From Excoecaria cochinchinensis (lineage: Eukaryota; Streptophyta; Magnoliopsida; Malpighiales; Euphorbiaceae): 64,000 nucleotides of DNA. Below are positions 10,170-19,625 of the stretch, piece by piece. Positions within the stretch are counted from its first letter, which is position 1. Each line of letters opens with the position of its first letter. The stretch lies in contig CANTUQ010000051.1 of assembly GCA_947683425.1 (NCBI GenBank), positions 558,001 to 622,000 of the forward strand. The letters are read 5' to 3'. Made by a program: the position numbers and the translations under genes. The notes under the pieces were generated by a model. The model worked only from the letters and a program-made list of their open reading frames with translations, had not been told where the DNA came from and did not search any database.

Positions 10170-11487
10170 GTGTTGCATATCACGATCATGCATTATACCT
10201 ACATTTCATGCATCATTCAAACTTTTGTCCCTGCAGCCATCATAGATCTGCCCAGGTGGACTAGATCACCAACCGGGCGACTGATCCGAGTTCTTACTCC
10301 TGAGCTGTCAGATAGAGAGGGTCTACCGGAGATTTTATCAGAAATCAGTGGTACAGTATCTCAGATGGCAAACTCGCCTAGGGGGGAAGATGCCACCAGG
10401 GCCATGATTGCGAAAGAAGTGGGCCACCGTTTTGAGGAATTCGAGGGCAGGATGATGAATATGTTGACCGCCTTGGCACAGCAGAACGCTCAGCCGAATG
10501 CTCCATAAAATCCTCCTCCTCCTCCAATGAGATAGAATGAGCCTGAAGAAGAAAGGGTTGAAAGGCGGGAAGAGCCCGTTAGGCCGCCGCCGGTAGAGTT
10601 AAGATCAGTGGCTTCGGGAGAGCTGAGAAGAAGGCCAGTGCTAAGAATTGATGACGATAGAGATATCGAGGATGATAGGATGAGCATGGCATCTGAGAAG
10701 GGGAAGGCGCCTCAGGCTGATGACTTTATTCTGAAGAAGATGGAAGAGAGGTTCGAGGCTATGGCTCGTATGATAGGCAGAGCTCATGGGATGAATCCTG
10801 AGGATAGGGAACTGGACGGAGAGGACCCGATCCCTTATAACTTCAAAATGCCGGATGTGCCGAAGTTTGATGGTACTTCTGATCCCACCGCACATGTGAA
10901 GCAATATTCTCTAGTCATGAAGGGGACCACATTGTCCAAGAAGCAGAAAGTGGAATACTTTTGCCTAAGTCTGACCTCTCATGCCATAGATTGGTATCAC
11001 GGCCTTGACCGCCGCACTAAAGAAGATTGGGATCTGCTCACTGAGGAGTTTCTGAAGTAGTACGACTATAATACCAGAATGGAGGTGACTCTGAAAGATC
11101 TTGAGCTGCTCCAGCAGAAGGCCGGGGAATCCTTCCATGAGTATCTTACCCGATGGCGGAACCGAGTAATGGAGATGCGCCGAAAGCCGACACCCAAGAT
11201 CAGATTCGTATTTTCATTAAGAACGCAAGCCCGTACTTGAAGGAGGGATTGAGGATGAAGGGGTTAAAGGACTGGGAGTCTCTCAAGGATATAGCCATCG
11301 AAGCAGAGGGAGAGTTCTTAACCCGAAAAGCTAACAATGACAATTTCGCCAAAAGGGCTAACCCCGGTCAAGGAGCCAGCAGGCCGGCAGGTCCCAGTAA
11401 CAGCACTAGAAGAATGGGTGAAGTGTCTACTACTGAGGTAGCCACCCAGAGGAAGTTTTCGAACTATGGAGACCATTATCCTGGGTC
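10170..11487 (+). pseudogene. gag: gag of element B, with stops and two single-base frame losses
   Basis: This is the structural protein of the Tat element. The visible frame starts at 10170, but real coding similarity with C begins near 10236, and a start at about 10365 (MANSPRGED) is equally plausible. It contains a helical region, a proline run, an acidic linker and the capsid motif (KMPDVPKFDGTSDP, about 10845-10890). In-frame stops lie at 10506 (TAA), about 10532 (TAG) and 11058 (TAG). Against element C, one base is missing near 11188 and another near 11470, so the frame that in C joins gag to pol is broken. C shows gag and pol as one continuous frame at this point. The zinc-binding motif lies at the start of the pol frame. 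Confidence 0.8.
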
Positions 11488-14400
11488 TTGAAGAGGCTGA
11501 TGAAGGAGGGAAAATTGCGCCCTCTAACTCCTAGGCCAGCTTTGACACAAGGGAAACCGGGACATAAGGATAACGAATTCTGTGCATTCCACCAGCACTC
11601 AGGCCATATCACTGATAAATGCAAGGCGCTCCGGCACTCTATCCAAGACTTGATCGATAGCAAGCAGATCTCTGACCCTGAGAAGAGAGAAACTGAGAAG
11701 AAGCTTGGTTATAATGCCGTACCACCGCCCGTGTTTATTATTCAATCTAGCCTGCCAGAGTGGTACGCGCTACAAGATCTGTATGGGAGTGAGGAGTCTG
11801 CTATTGATAATTCCGAGGATGAGAAGGAGAAAGCAGTTGTGGCGACTCTTGATTGCTGGTCTAGTAGTGAAAGCGGTGGAGAAGCCGAGGGTGAAGAAGG
11901 GTTGAACCTTGATCTGTGGGGCTCCGATGGAGACGAGGGAGAGATAAGCGTTGTCACTAGAAGTGGAAGGGTGATCCCTGAGATTGCAAAGCTACCTGAG
12001 CCGGTACAGCCATTGGCAGAGAAAGAGCCAGAGGAGGAACAGATTGTAAGGCAATTGAAGAAGACCGCAGCTCAGATATCCATTTGGGATCTGTTGAGGC
12101 AATCCCCCTCTCATAGGCAGAAGGTAGTAGAGGCTTTGGTTGAGGCCACAGTCGCCACCACTATTTCCCCGTCAGAGCTTTTGGGTTTAATTAAGGGAGG
12201 ATCTGAGGAGAGATTGGTCTTTTTCGACGCTGACTTACCTGTTGAGGGCCGTAACCACAACCGACCCTTGTATATTAAAGCACAGATTAGCGGTAAGCAC
12301 ACTGCTTGCGTTATGGTGGACGATGGGTCTTCTATCAACGTGTGCCCTTTAATAGCTTTGCAGGCTTTTGGTTTGAGCGAGGATATGCTCAGCGGATCCG
12401 ATCTGACTATCACGGCCTACGATAACTCGAGGAGGCAAGCCTCAGGAACCTTCAAGACTTTGGTCAAGACAGGACCTATCGAGGTGGAGGTCGAATTTGT
12501 AGTTTTGCCCATCCCTGCTAACTTCTCAGCTTTGCTAGGGAGACCTTGGTTTCATAAATTAGGAGGAGTGCCATCCACACTGCATCAGATGATAAAGTTC
12601 CCACATGAAGGGGAGGTGGTGACTATCAAAGCGGCCAGGGAAAACCAGGTCTCGGCGTTGGAAATTGCCAATCAGCCGTTCAGCGGCTTCCATGTGTCTA
12701 TGATAAGGGGAGAGCACGGATCAGTAGATAGCCTGGCTGTGGTTAATATGATGAAGAAGATGCACTATCTTCCCGGGGCTGGATTTGGTAGAAGCTCCCA
12801 AGGGCTGCAGACCGCGATCACCACCCGAGGGCAGAAGAACCGGAAAGGCCTGGGGTATAGAGGTGGCTTCAGCAAGAAGAGGGTGGCAGACAAGATCCCC
12901 CACATTTCAGAGAGCTTTGTCCCCGCATCCTCAGTATGTGCTTATACTGGTGAAGATGAACCACAATGGGTAGATGGGAGGATTATCCCTGGCTTTGAGA
13001 TCTTTAATGATGTGTATGACTGGCACGTCGGGTTCGTCAAGACTGCTGAAGACTTTTGGGATGAGGAAGTCATGACTCAGGGTATCACTTGGGACAAGTG
13101 CGAGCTTGAGGAGGTCGTTACTGAGAAGATGGTAGCTGCCAGGCTGAAAGGAAAAGGGAAGATAGCAGATTTAGAGCTGAGAATGGGGGATTTGAAGATT
13201 TCTTCCGACGTGCCTGAAGGGCCTCTGCTAAATCAGAAAGTCAGTGAGCAAGCTGCAACGGCATCAACCTCAGGAGCGGCAGAAGAAGACTCTAGCCTAT
13301 ATTGTCTTTTTATTCCAGAACTCTTTTATGATGTAAATGATAACTATAATATTATCAATAAGATGAACAATTTCACTTATTTGTGCGATGTTTCTAATGA
13401 TTTCAACATGCATGAACATGATCATATTCCATCAATTTTTGACATTGACTCTACTGGCATAACGCCTTTTAATCTTGGAACCTCGGAAAATCCGAGAGAA
13501 ATTCTAATAGTATCAAACATAACTCCTGAGGAGAGAAAAAATTTTGAGAGAATAATAAGAAAACATGAAAAGGTCTTTGCCTGGACCTATGAGGACATGC
13601 CAGGGATTGACCGAGACGTTGCGGAGCATGCCATCCCGACTTACCCAGATTGTAAGCCTGTGAAGCAGAAGTTGAGAAGCCTAAGACCGGAATGGGCTGA
13701 CAAGGTTAAGGAGGAAATTCGACAGCAGATTGAAGCTAAGTTCCTTGTGGAAATCCAGTACCCTACATGGCTGGCAAATGTGGTTCCTGTGGCAAAGAAG
13801 AACGAAAAGGTCAGTGTATGTGTGGATTATCGAGATCTTAACAAAGCCTGCCCTAAAGATGATTTTCCACTACCCCATATTGATGTATTGATAGACAGTG
13901 CCGCCAATTGCGCAATGTACAGCTTTAGGGACGGATATGTGGGCTACAACCAGATCCTGAACAAGATAGCTGATCGGGTTAAAACTGCCTTTATCACGGA
14001 GTGGGGTACCTATGCCTATCGGGTCATGCCTTTCGGCCTGAAGAATGCAGGGGCCACATACCAGAGGATGGCAACCAAGATCTTAAGTGACCTGATTCAC
14101 AAAGAAGTGGAGGTGTATGTCGATGATATGATGGTCAAATCAGCCACCCGAGAGGGACACTTTGAAGCTCTAGAGAAGTTCTTCACCAGGATCGATAAGT
14201 ATAATCTGCGACTTAATCCCAAGAAGTGCATTTTCGGGGTGACTTCAGGAAAGCTGTTGGGACATGTCGTCAGTCAGAGGGGGATAGAAATTGACCCCGA
14301 TAAGGTGAAAGCTATCAGAGAGATGCCTGTGCCACAAAAGGAGAAAGATGTAAGGAGTTTCCTGGGCAAGCTGCAGTATGTCAGCCGGTTTATTGCCAAG

Positions 14401-16716
14401 CTCACTTCGATATGCGAACCTGTTTTCAAGCTGCTTAGAAAGAATCAGCCCGTAGTCTGGAATGAAGACTGCCAAAGAGCCTTTGATAATATCAGGGAGT
14501 ATCTATTAAATCCGCCAGTACTAAGGCCTCCGCAACCTGTTAAACCGCTTATTCTATACCTGGCAGTAGAAGACGGTTCAGTGGGCGCCATGATGGCTCA
14601 AGAGGATGAATTTGGGGTGGATTTTGCAATTTATTATCTCAGCAAGAAGTTCCTGGCTTATGAAATAAAATATGCTGAAGTGGAGAAGATCTGCCTTGCA
14701 GTAATTTGGGCATCAAAGAAGCTGAGACATTACTTCCACTCATACAAAGTTCAGGCAGTAGCCAAGCAGAATCCTTTAAGATATTTGCAGGAGGCACCAT
14801 CTTTGCTTGGAAAGATGGGGAGGTGGCTGCTCTTGCTACAAGAGTTTGATGTGCAATACATCACCCGCAAGACTATTAAGGGGCGAGCTGTAGCCGAATT
14901 TCTTGCTGAACATCCTATCCAAGGCAACACCCCCGAATTTACCTTTCCTGACGAGAGCATAGGCACGATTTCTGTTCAAGGATGGCAGTTGCACTTTGAT
15001 GGGGCAGTGAACAACAGAGGAGCCGGAGTCGGAATCATCCTGACGACCCCAGATAATGAAAAGCTTCCTCTTGCTAAGAAACTGAGATATAAGGAGACCA
15101 ACAATGAAGCTGAGTATGAAGCGTGCACCTTCGGGTTAAAAGCTTTAGCTGTGTTGGGGGCAAGAAACGTAGAGGTATTTGGTGACTCGTCCTTGGTAAT
15201 AAACCAGATCCGAGGTGAGTGGGCTGTTAAAGAAGAACGACTGGTCCCCTATGTTCAATATCTGAAAGGGATGTGTGGACAATTTGAGACTTGCACTTTC
15301 CACTTTGTGCCCAGAGATGAGAACCGTCTGGCTGATGCGTTGGCAACCTTAGTGTCAATGTGGGATAACCCTGAAGGAGTGGCCATGAAACCGGTGCTAA
15401 TTTCGAGCTCTGATAAGCCTAGTTTTGAAACCGAGCCAGTAATGGAGGTAGAGGCATCAGATGGGAAGCCATGGTACTTTGATATCATGAACTACTTGGA
15501 AAGCGATAGATTTCCAGAAGAAGCCACTGAAAAGGACCAGAGGATGATACGTAAGTTATCTACTCAGTTCATATCCTTGGAAGGGGTGCTGTACAAAAGA
15601 CGGTCAGATGGGATTCAGCTCAGGTGCTTGAATGAAAGAGAAGCGCGTATAATAATGGAGGAAACCCATGCAGGGGTCTGTGGGGCCCACATGAATGGTT
15701 TGACCTTGGCCAAGAAGATCATGAGACAAGGCTTTTATTGGCTTACGATAGACACTGATTGTTCAAAGTATGTCAAACAATGTCAGTTGTGCCAACAGTA
15801 CGCAGATTTGATACACCTGCCGGTATCAGAACTACATAACCTGACATCACCTTGGCCGTTTGCTGCTTGGGGGATAGATATCATTGGAGAGATTTGCCCT
15901 TCGGCGTCTAATGGGCACAGATACATCATAGTCGCAATCGACTATTTCACCAAATGGGTCGAGGCAGAATCTTTCAAGAAAATTGACGCGAGGGACATGG
16001 CCAAGTTCATAGAGAGGAATTTGATATGCAGATATGGCCTCCCTCATCACATAGTGTCTGATAATGGAGTGCAGTTCATGGGGGAAACCAGAAAACTTCT
16101 CGAGAAATATGGTGTTGAGCATCATAAATCCTCTCCCTACCGACCGCAAGCGAACGGAGCAGTGGAAGCCGCCAATAAGAATGTGAAGAAGATCTTGTCC
16201 AAGATGGTCCAAACCTACAAAGACTGGGCTGAAAAGTTACCCTTCACCCTGTGGGGATACAGAACGACGGTAAGATCATCTACAGGTGCTACACCATTTT
16301 CCCTGGTATACGGAACAGAAGCAGTATTGCCGGTGGAGATAGAACTTAAATCTCTAAGGGTGGTCATGGAGGCACAAATCCCGGAAGCCGAATGGGCGCA
16401 GCAGAGATTGCAGCACTTGAACTTACTGGATGAGAGTAGGCTGAAAGCTTATTATCATAATCAGATATACCAGAAGAGATTAGCGAGAACTTTCGGAAAG
16501 AAGGTGAGGAAGCACCCGCTGAAAGAGGGGGACTTGGTGTTCAAGCAGATGAGGCCAGGGATACCAGACATCAGGGGAAAATTCAGACCTACCTGGGAAG
16601 GGCCGTATATCCTTAAGAAGCTGTTGTCCAGAGGGGCTGCAATCTTATCAGATAGCGATGGGAATGAATTCAAAGAGCCGATCAATGTCGACAGACTCAA
16701 AAGGTTCCACGGCTAA
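11488..16716 (+). CDS. pol: Pol polyprotein of element B: PR, G-patch, RT, RNase H, second RNase H, integrase
   Basis: A 1,742-codon uninterrupted frame. Order by residue: a zinc-knuckle variant CX2HX4HX4C (CAFHQHSGHITDKC, about 31-44); protease around VDDGSSINV (about 277); a glycine-rich G-patch-like stretch (YLPGAGFGRSSQG, about 427-439); reverse transcriptase (about 690-1000) with VDYRDLNKACPKDDFPLPH and YVDDMM (about 876); a degenerate first RNase H (about 1024-1140); a second, archaeal-type RNase H (about 1166-1290) with all four acidic residues (LHFDGA, EAEYEA, GDSSLV, ADAL); and integrase (about 1390-1620) with H-H, CQLC and the triad in GIDIIGE, SDNGVQF and VEAANK. The start at 11488 is the first ATG of the frame. 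The natural frame probably continues from gag, as in C. The intact length suggests a recently active or trans-complementable copy. Confidence 0.93.
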   Translation: MKRLMKEGKLRPLTPRPALTQGKPGHKDNEFCAFHQHSGHITDKCKALRHSIQDLIDSKQISDPEKRETEKKLGYNAVPPPVFIIQSSLPEWYALQDLYGSEESAIDNSEDEKEKAVVATLDCWSSSESGGEAEGEEGLNLDLWGSDGDEGEISVVTRSGRVIPEIAKLPEPVQPLAEKEPEEEQIVRQLKKTAAQISIWDLLRQSPSHRQKVVEALVEATVATTISPSELLGLIKGGSEERLVFFDADLPVEGRNHNRPLYIKAQISGKHTACVMVDDGSSINVCPLIALQAFGLSEDMLSGSDLTITAYDNSRRQASGTFKTLVKTGPIEVEVEFVVLPIPANFSALLGRPWFHKLGGVPSTLHQMIKFPHEGEVVTIKAARENQVSALEIANQPFSGFHVSMIRGEHGSVDSLAVVNMMKKMHYLPGAGFGRSSQGLQTAITTRGQKNRKGLGYRGGFSKKRVADKIPHISESFVPASSVCAYTGEDEPQWVDGRIIPGFEIFNDVYDWHVGFVKTAEDFWDEEVMTQGITWDKCELEEVVTEKMVAARLKGKGKIADLELRMGDLKISSDVPEGPLLNQKVSEQAATASTSGAAEEDSSLYCLFIPELFYDVNDNYNIINKMNNFTYLCDVSNDFNMHEHDHIPSIFDIDSTGITPFNLGTSENPREILIVSNITPEERKNFERIIRKHEKVFAWTYEDMPGIDRDVAEHAIPTYPDCKPVKQKLRSLRPEWADKVKEEIRQQIEAKFLVEIQYPTWLANVVPVAKKNEKVSVCVDYRDLNKACPKDDFPLPHIDVLIDSAANCAMYSFRDGYVGYNQILNKIADRVKTAFITEWGTYAYRVMPFGLKNAGATYQRMATKILSDLIHKEVEVYVDDMMVKSATREGHFEALEKFFTRIDKYNLRLNPKKCIFGVTSGKLLGHVVSQRGIEIDPDKVKAIREMPVPQKEKDVRSFLGKLQYVSRFIAKLTSICEPVFKLLRKNQPVVWNEDCQRAFDNIREYLLNPPVLRPPQPVKPLILYLAVEDGSVGAMMAQEDEFGVDFAIYYLSKKFLAYEIKYAEVEKICLAVIWASKKLRHYFHSYKVQAVAKQNPLRYLQEAPSLLGKMGRWLLLLQEFDVQYITRKTIKGRAVAEFLAEHPIQGNTPEFTFPDESIGTISVQGWQLHFDGAVNNRGAGVGIILTTPDNEKLPLAKKLRYKETNNEAEYEACTFGLKALAVLGARNVEVFGDSSLVINQIRGEWAVKEERLVPYVQYLKGMCGQFETCTFHFVPRDENRLADALATLVSMWDNPEGVAMKPVLISSSDKPSFETEPVMEVEASDGKPWYFDIMNYLESDRFPEEATEKDQRMIRKLSTQFISLEGVLYKRRSDGIQLRCLNEREARIIMEETHAGVCGAHMNGLTLAKKIMRQGFYWLTIDTDCSKYVKQCQLCQQYADLIHLPVSELHNLTSPWPFAAWGIDIIGEICPSASNGHRYIIVAIDYFTKWVEAESFKKIDARDMAKFIERNLICRYGLPHHIVSDNGVQFMGETRKLLEKYGVEHHKSSPYRPQANGAVEAANKNVKKILSKMVQTYKDWAEKLPFTLWGYRTTVRSSTGATPFSLVYGTEAVLPVEIELKSLRVVMEAQIPEAEWAQQRLQHLNLLDESRLKAYYHNQIYQKRLARTFGKKVRKHPLKEGDLVFKQMRPGIPDIRGKFRPTWEGPYILKKLLSRGAAILSDSDGNEFKEPINVDRLKRFHG

Positions 16717-17105
16717 AGACAAAAATAAAAAGAAGAGAATAAAATGCCCCGCAAGTCGAAAACCAAAAAAAGGCGGCTATGATGAAATTGGGCCCCTTGA
16801 CAGGGTGAAAACCGAAAAAAGGCATCCTGTGCAAAAATTAGAGGCATGAGAGAAAATGTCCGATCGTGAAAACCCGAGAGGGCCGATTGGTAACAGGAGT
16901 TGATGCTGTTAAAATTTGGTTTCATGCATTGATGGCGCGTAGGCAATTGAGTAAATGCCAAAACTGATCATGTATGCTGAAATTATATGGAAATGTACAC
17001 AAAACTCGTGAAAAGGGATGAATATTATTCTTTTCACTTTTGTCATTTTCTAGTTCTGCATTAAAAAGAAATATAGCACCAAAAGGAATACACATATAGG
17101 CTAAG
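16717..17105 (+). other. Spacer between pol and the antisense gene (element B)
   Basis: No coding signal on either strand. It separates the convergent 3' ends of pol (+) and the antisense gene (minus). Element C has a similar spacer at 40116-40514. Confidence 0.6.
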
Positions 17106-18418
17106 CTAAGTCTTGCTGCTGCTCTCGCCGATCAGATGCTTGAGCCCTCGGGTCCTGTTATCAGAGGCTGGGCTGAGGATCCACTTCTTGTACCCGCTGG
17201 TTGAGGATGCAAAATGGTTGCCAAACCTCGGGATGACGGTCTTCACGGGTAATCTACCCCATAGCTCATGATACCGGGAAGCAAATGCGACCGAGAGATC
17301 TCCTCCTCGGAAGGACAAGGGAACCCTCACTATATCCTGGGTCATCCCAAGCTGCCGTGTACACCGGGAGGTGATGCAGAAGGTAGCCTGACGGAGGCCG
17401 CAGAGGGGAATGCAACCCGATGGCCCATCTGTGACCGCATGAGATAGCGGGAGCCAGGCGGATGTGAAACTGATATCGTCATCTGACAGCTCGCCAAATC
17501 TGGTAATGCCTTCGCCAGCAGTGATACACCCATGCAATCGCCGACGAGGCAAGAAATGGCTCGGCGAGTACTGAGGGGTAACGCGAGGGGGTGGTTCAGA
17601 CAGCATCTTCAGTTTTTCCTGTAGCTAGATCTGAAAAAAAAATAAAAAGAAAAAGCCGCTGGGGTAAGTAGGGTTTACTTCAGGCAAAAATAAGGCACAG
17701 GGTTGTGCGAAAATCCGAAAGGACGCACCTCCCGCTAAGAAAAGCTAGTGTGAAAATCCATAAGGGACGCACTACCTTTAAAATAATAACGTACCTGGAG
17801 TAATAAGGGGCTGCCGGCAAAGGTTGTAGTGGACCCAGAGCTCACAGCGTCCAGACCCAGGATGGTTTCAGCCAGGACAAGTGGTAGGGGAGACAGTCCC
17901 AGGTGAAAGTCGTTCAGGACTCCGAACAGATGGGAGTCACCGGTCAAACCCCCCGGAGCAATAGTAAGGAAGTTCACCATGCAGAATAAGAACGTGATAC
18001 TTACCCGATAGGTGGGGATGTCGGTGAACTGATCCAGAGCCTCGATCAGTGGCTCCAGAGAAAAGGAGGAGCTCAGAGGAATCAGCCGGATGGCCTCGGA
18101 AGGAGGTATGCCCAGGGCCATGGCTACATCCCGGGTCTAGAACAGGCCGCAGCGGGGGACGCAAGGCAGAGCGCCAGGAGGGAACCAGGCTCCCAGAATG
18201 GAAGCCAACTCTTCAGGCAAGGGACACAGTTCCTGGTAGGTGAATTGGAAGACGTGAAATCGGGGGTTCCAGAAGTAGGTCGCTGCCAGGAGGAGGTTCT
18301 GGTCGATCTTCACCCGGCACAGGTATTTCAGCCCAGACAGAGAGGAAAGGGCGCTATCTCCCCAAGTGTGTTTGTCATCTAAAATACGGTGCATCCTTTG
18401 GGCAAGAGGGGAAGACAT
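17106..18418 (-). pseudogene. Antisense plant-mobile-domain-like gene of element B, one intron, two nonsense codons
   Basis: Exon 1 runs 18418 to 17795, the intron 17794 to 17631 (GT...AG with a polypyrimidine tract, 164 bp) and exon 2 17630 to 17106. The product would be about 380 residues. Exon 1 has an N-terminal block (NLLLAATYFWNPRFHVFQFT then ELCPLPEELASILG) and a hydrophobic block (FLFCMVNFLT). The splice joins GSPLLLQ to a segment beginning LQEKL. The order and spacing resemble the plant mobile domain/aminotransferase-like family (MAIN/MAIL1, DUF7745), which retrotransposons are known to carry. Stops: TAG at 18139-18137 (Gln in C) and TAG just after the exon 2 start (Trp in C). Both are C-to-T or G-to-A changes. 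A TATA box lies at 18490-18483. Start choice: the Met at 18394 is shared with C; 18418 is the in-frame upstream Met. Confidence 0.72.
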
Positions 18419-18482
18419 TTTGAGAAGAATAAAGGCCCAAGGTGTTGGAAAATGAAGAGACAAGAAGAGCAAAATTTTGTAA

Positions 18483-18733
18483 GATTTTATAGGGAAGGGT
18501 CACCGACGGCCTACCCGCCCCTCTACAAAGACGGTCTGCCCGCCTCTCTACGGAGACGGCCTGACCGCCTCTCCATAGGGACGGCCTGCCCGTCGGAAGT
18601 CCACCGGGCAGATGCATGCGTCATCATTACATTCATCACGCGCATTAAATCGCATTCATTGCGTGACAGACGGCCAGCCCGTCGGTCGCTTGTACAGACG
18701 CCCTGCCCGTAGGTCACGAAATTCTATATAAGG
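18483..18733. promoter_or_regulatory. Putative bidirectional promoter inside element B
   Basis: TATAAAAT on the minus strand (18490-18483) faces the antisense gene, and CTATATAAGG on the plus strand (18724-18733) faces the sense ORF. The roughly 230 bp between them hold repeated GACGGCC/GCCCGTC palindrome halves. These include CAGACGGCCAGCCCGTC (18667-18683), identical to a motif in the LTR U3. Element C keeps the same layout inverted (TATA boxes at 38492-38500 and 38686-38692, 17-mer at 38541-38557). Confidence 0.65.
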
Positions 18734-18915
18734 GCGAGTGACAGAAGGCGCAAACATTGCTGTCCCTTTCTTCTTCCTCTCTCAAGCGGTTTCTAACGTT
18801 TTCTTGAGGCTTTTCTTCTTATTTTTTCGCGATTTCTTCATTTTTTCGCATTCTATACTCACCCGGTGCCCGGATATTTATATTTCTCCAGTTCCTACAC
18901 TTCCCGCGACTACAA

Positions 18916-19624
18916 GTAAGTAAATAACTACTTCTTTTTTTTTGAATTTTATCTCTTTTCCTTTTGACTCTAGGATGCCTTAAATGCCTTAGGAAATTAG
19001 GGGGAAATGCTGCCCAATTTTCTATATTATTTTTTTGTAATTAAATCTGAACTTTTTGCATGATCACATAGAAATAGAATTTTTCTATAATCTTGGTGCT
19101 TTAGAATTACACTCTTTTTAGCGCACCATTTTGTGCATATTTTGCTTTTATGGCCTGAGGCCATTATTTTGAGTTGTTGGGGGCACACTCTTGCCGGGGT
19201 GCGTCCAATTTACATGCACTTAATATTGTTGGGGCCTGAGGCCTATTATCTTGCCTTTTCATGCAGGAGGTTGGGCATACCCCTGCCGGGGTGCTGCCCA
19301 AATTTTTACCATTTATTCTAGGATTGAATTTTTTTTTTCCATGTATAATGCATGCCTTGCGACCTAGAAGGCCCATCCTTATTCACTTTAATTATTTACA
19401 TGAGGATTGCATGTTGCTTTTGCCATGATGGGTGCAAGGCATGTTAGGCTACTTCCTTAGACAGGATGTTTGCTATTTTTATCTGTTATTACCTTTCTCT
19501 TTTTTATCTCACGTTGGGCCACCTTTGCCCTGTTAGGGCCTAAATGGACCTTAGATTTTGGAAAATAAACCTGATAGTGCTTGTTTTGTCAAGTTTTCGC
19601 TATCTGATTCCTTCCCTTTTGCAG
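18916..19624 (+). other. Putative 5' UTR intron of the sense 3' gene (element B)
   Basis: A consensus donor (ACAA/GTAAGT, at 18916) follows a short leader after the plus-strand TATA box. A pyrimidine-rich acceptor (CCCTTTTGCAG, ending 19624) lies two bases before the ATG of the sense ORF. The donor is conserved in element C (inverted, about 38305-38320). The enclosed 709 bp are AT-rich and non-coding. Confidence 0.5.
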
Positions 19625-19625
19625 G

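Noticed and set aside
18389..18717. Open frames on both strands across the internal promoter of B
   Set aside because: They consist of translated GACGGCC repeats and are not kept in element C.
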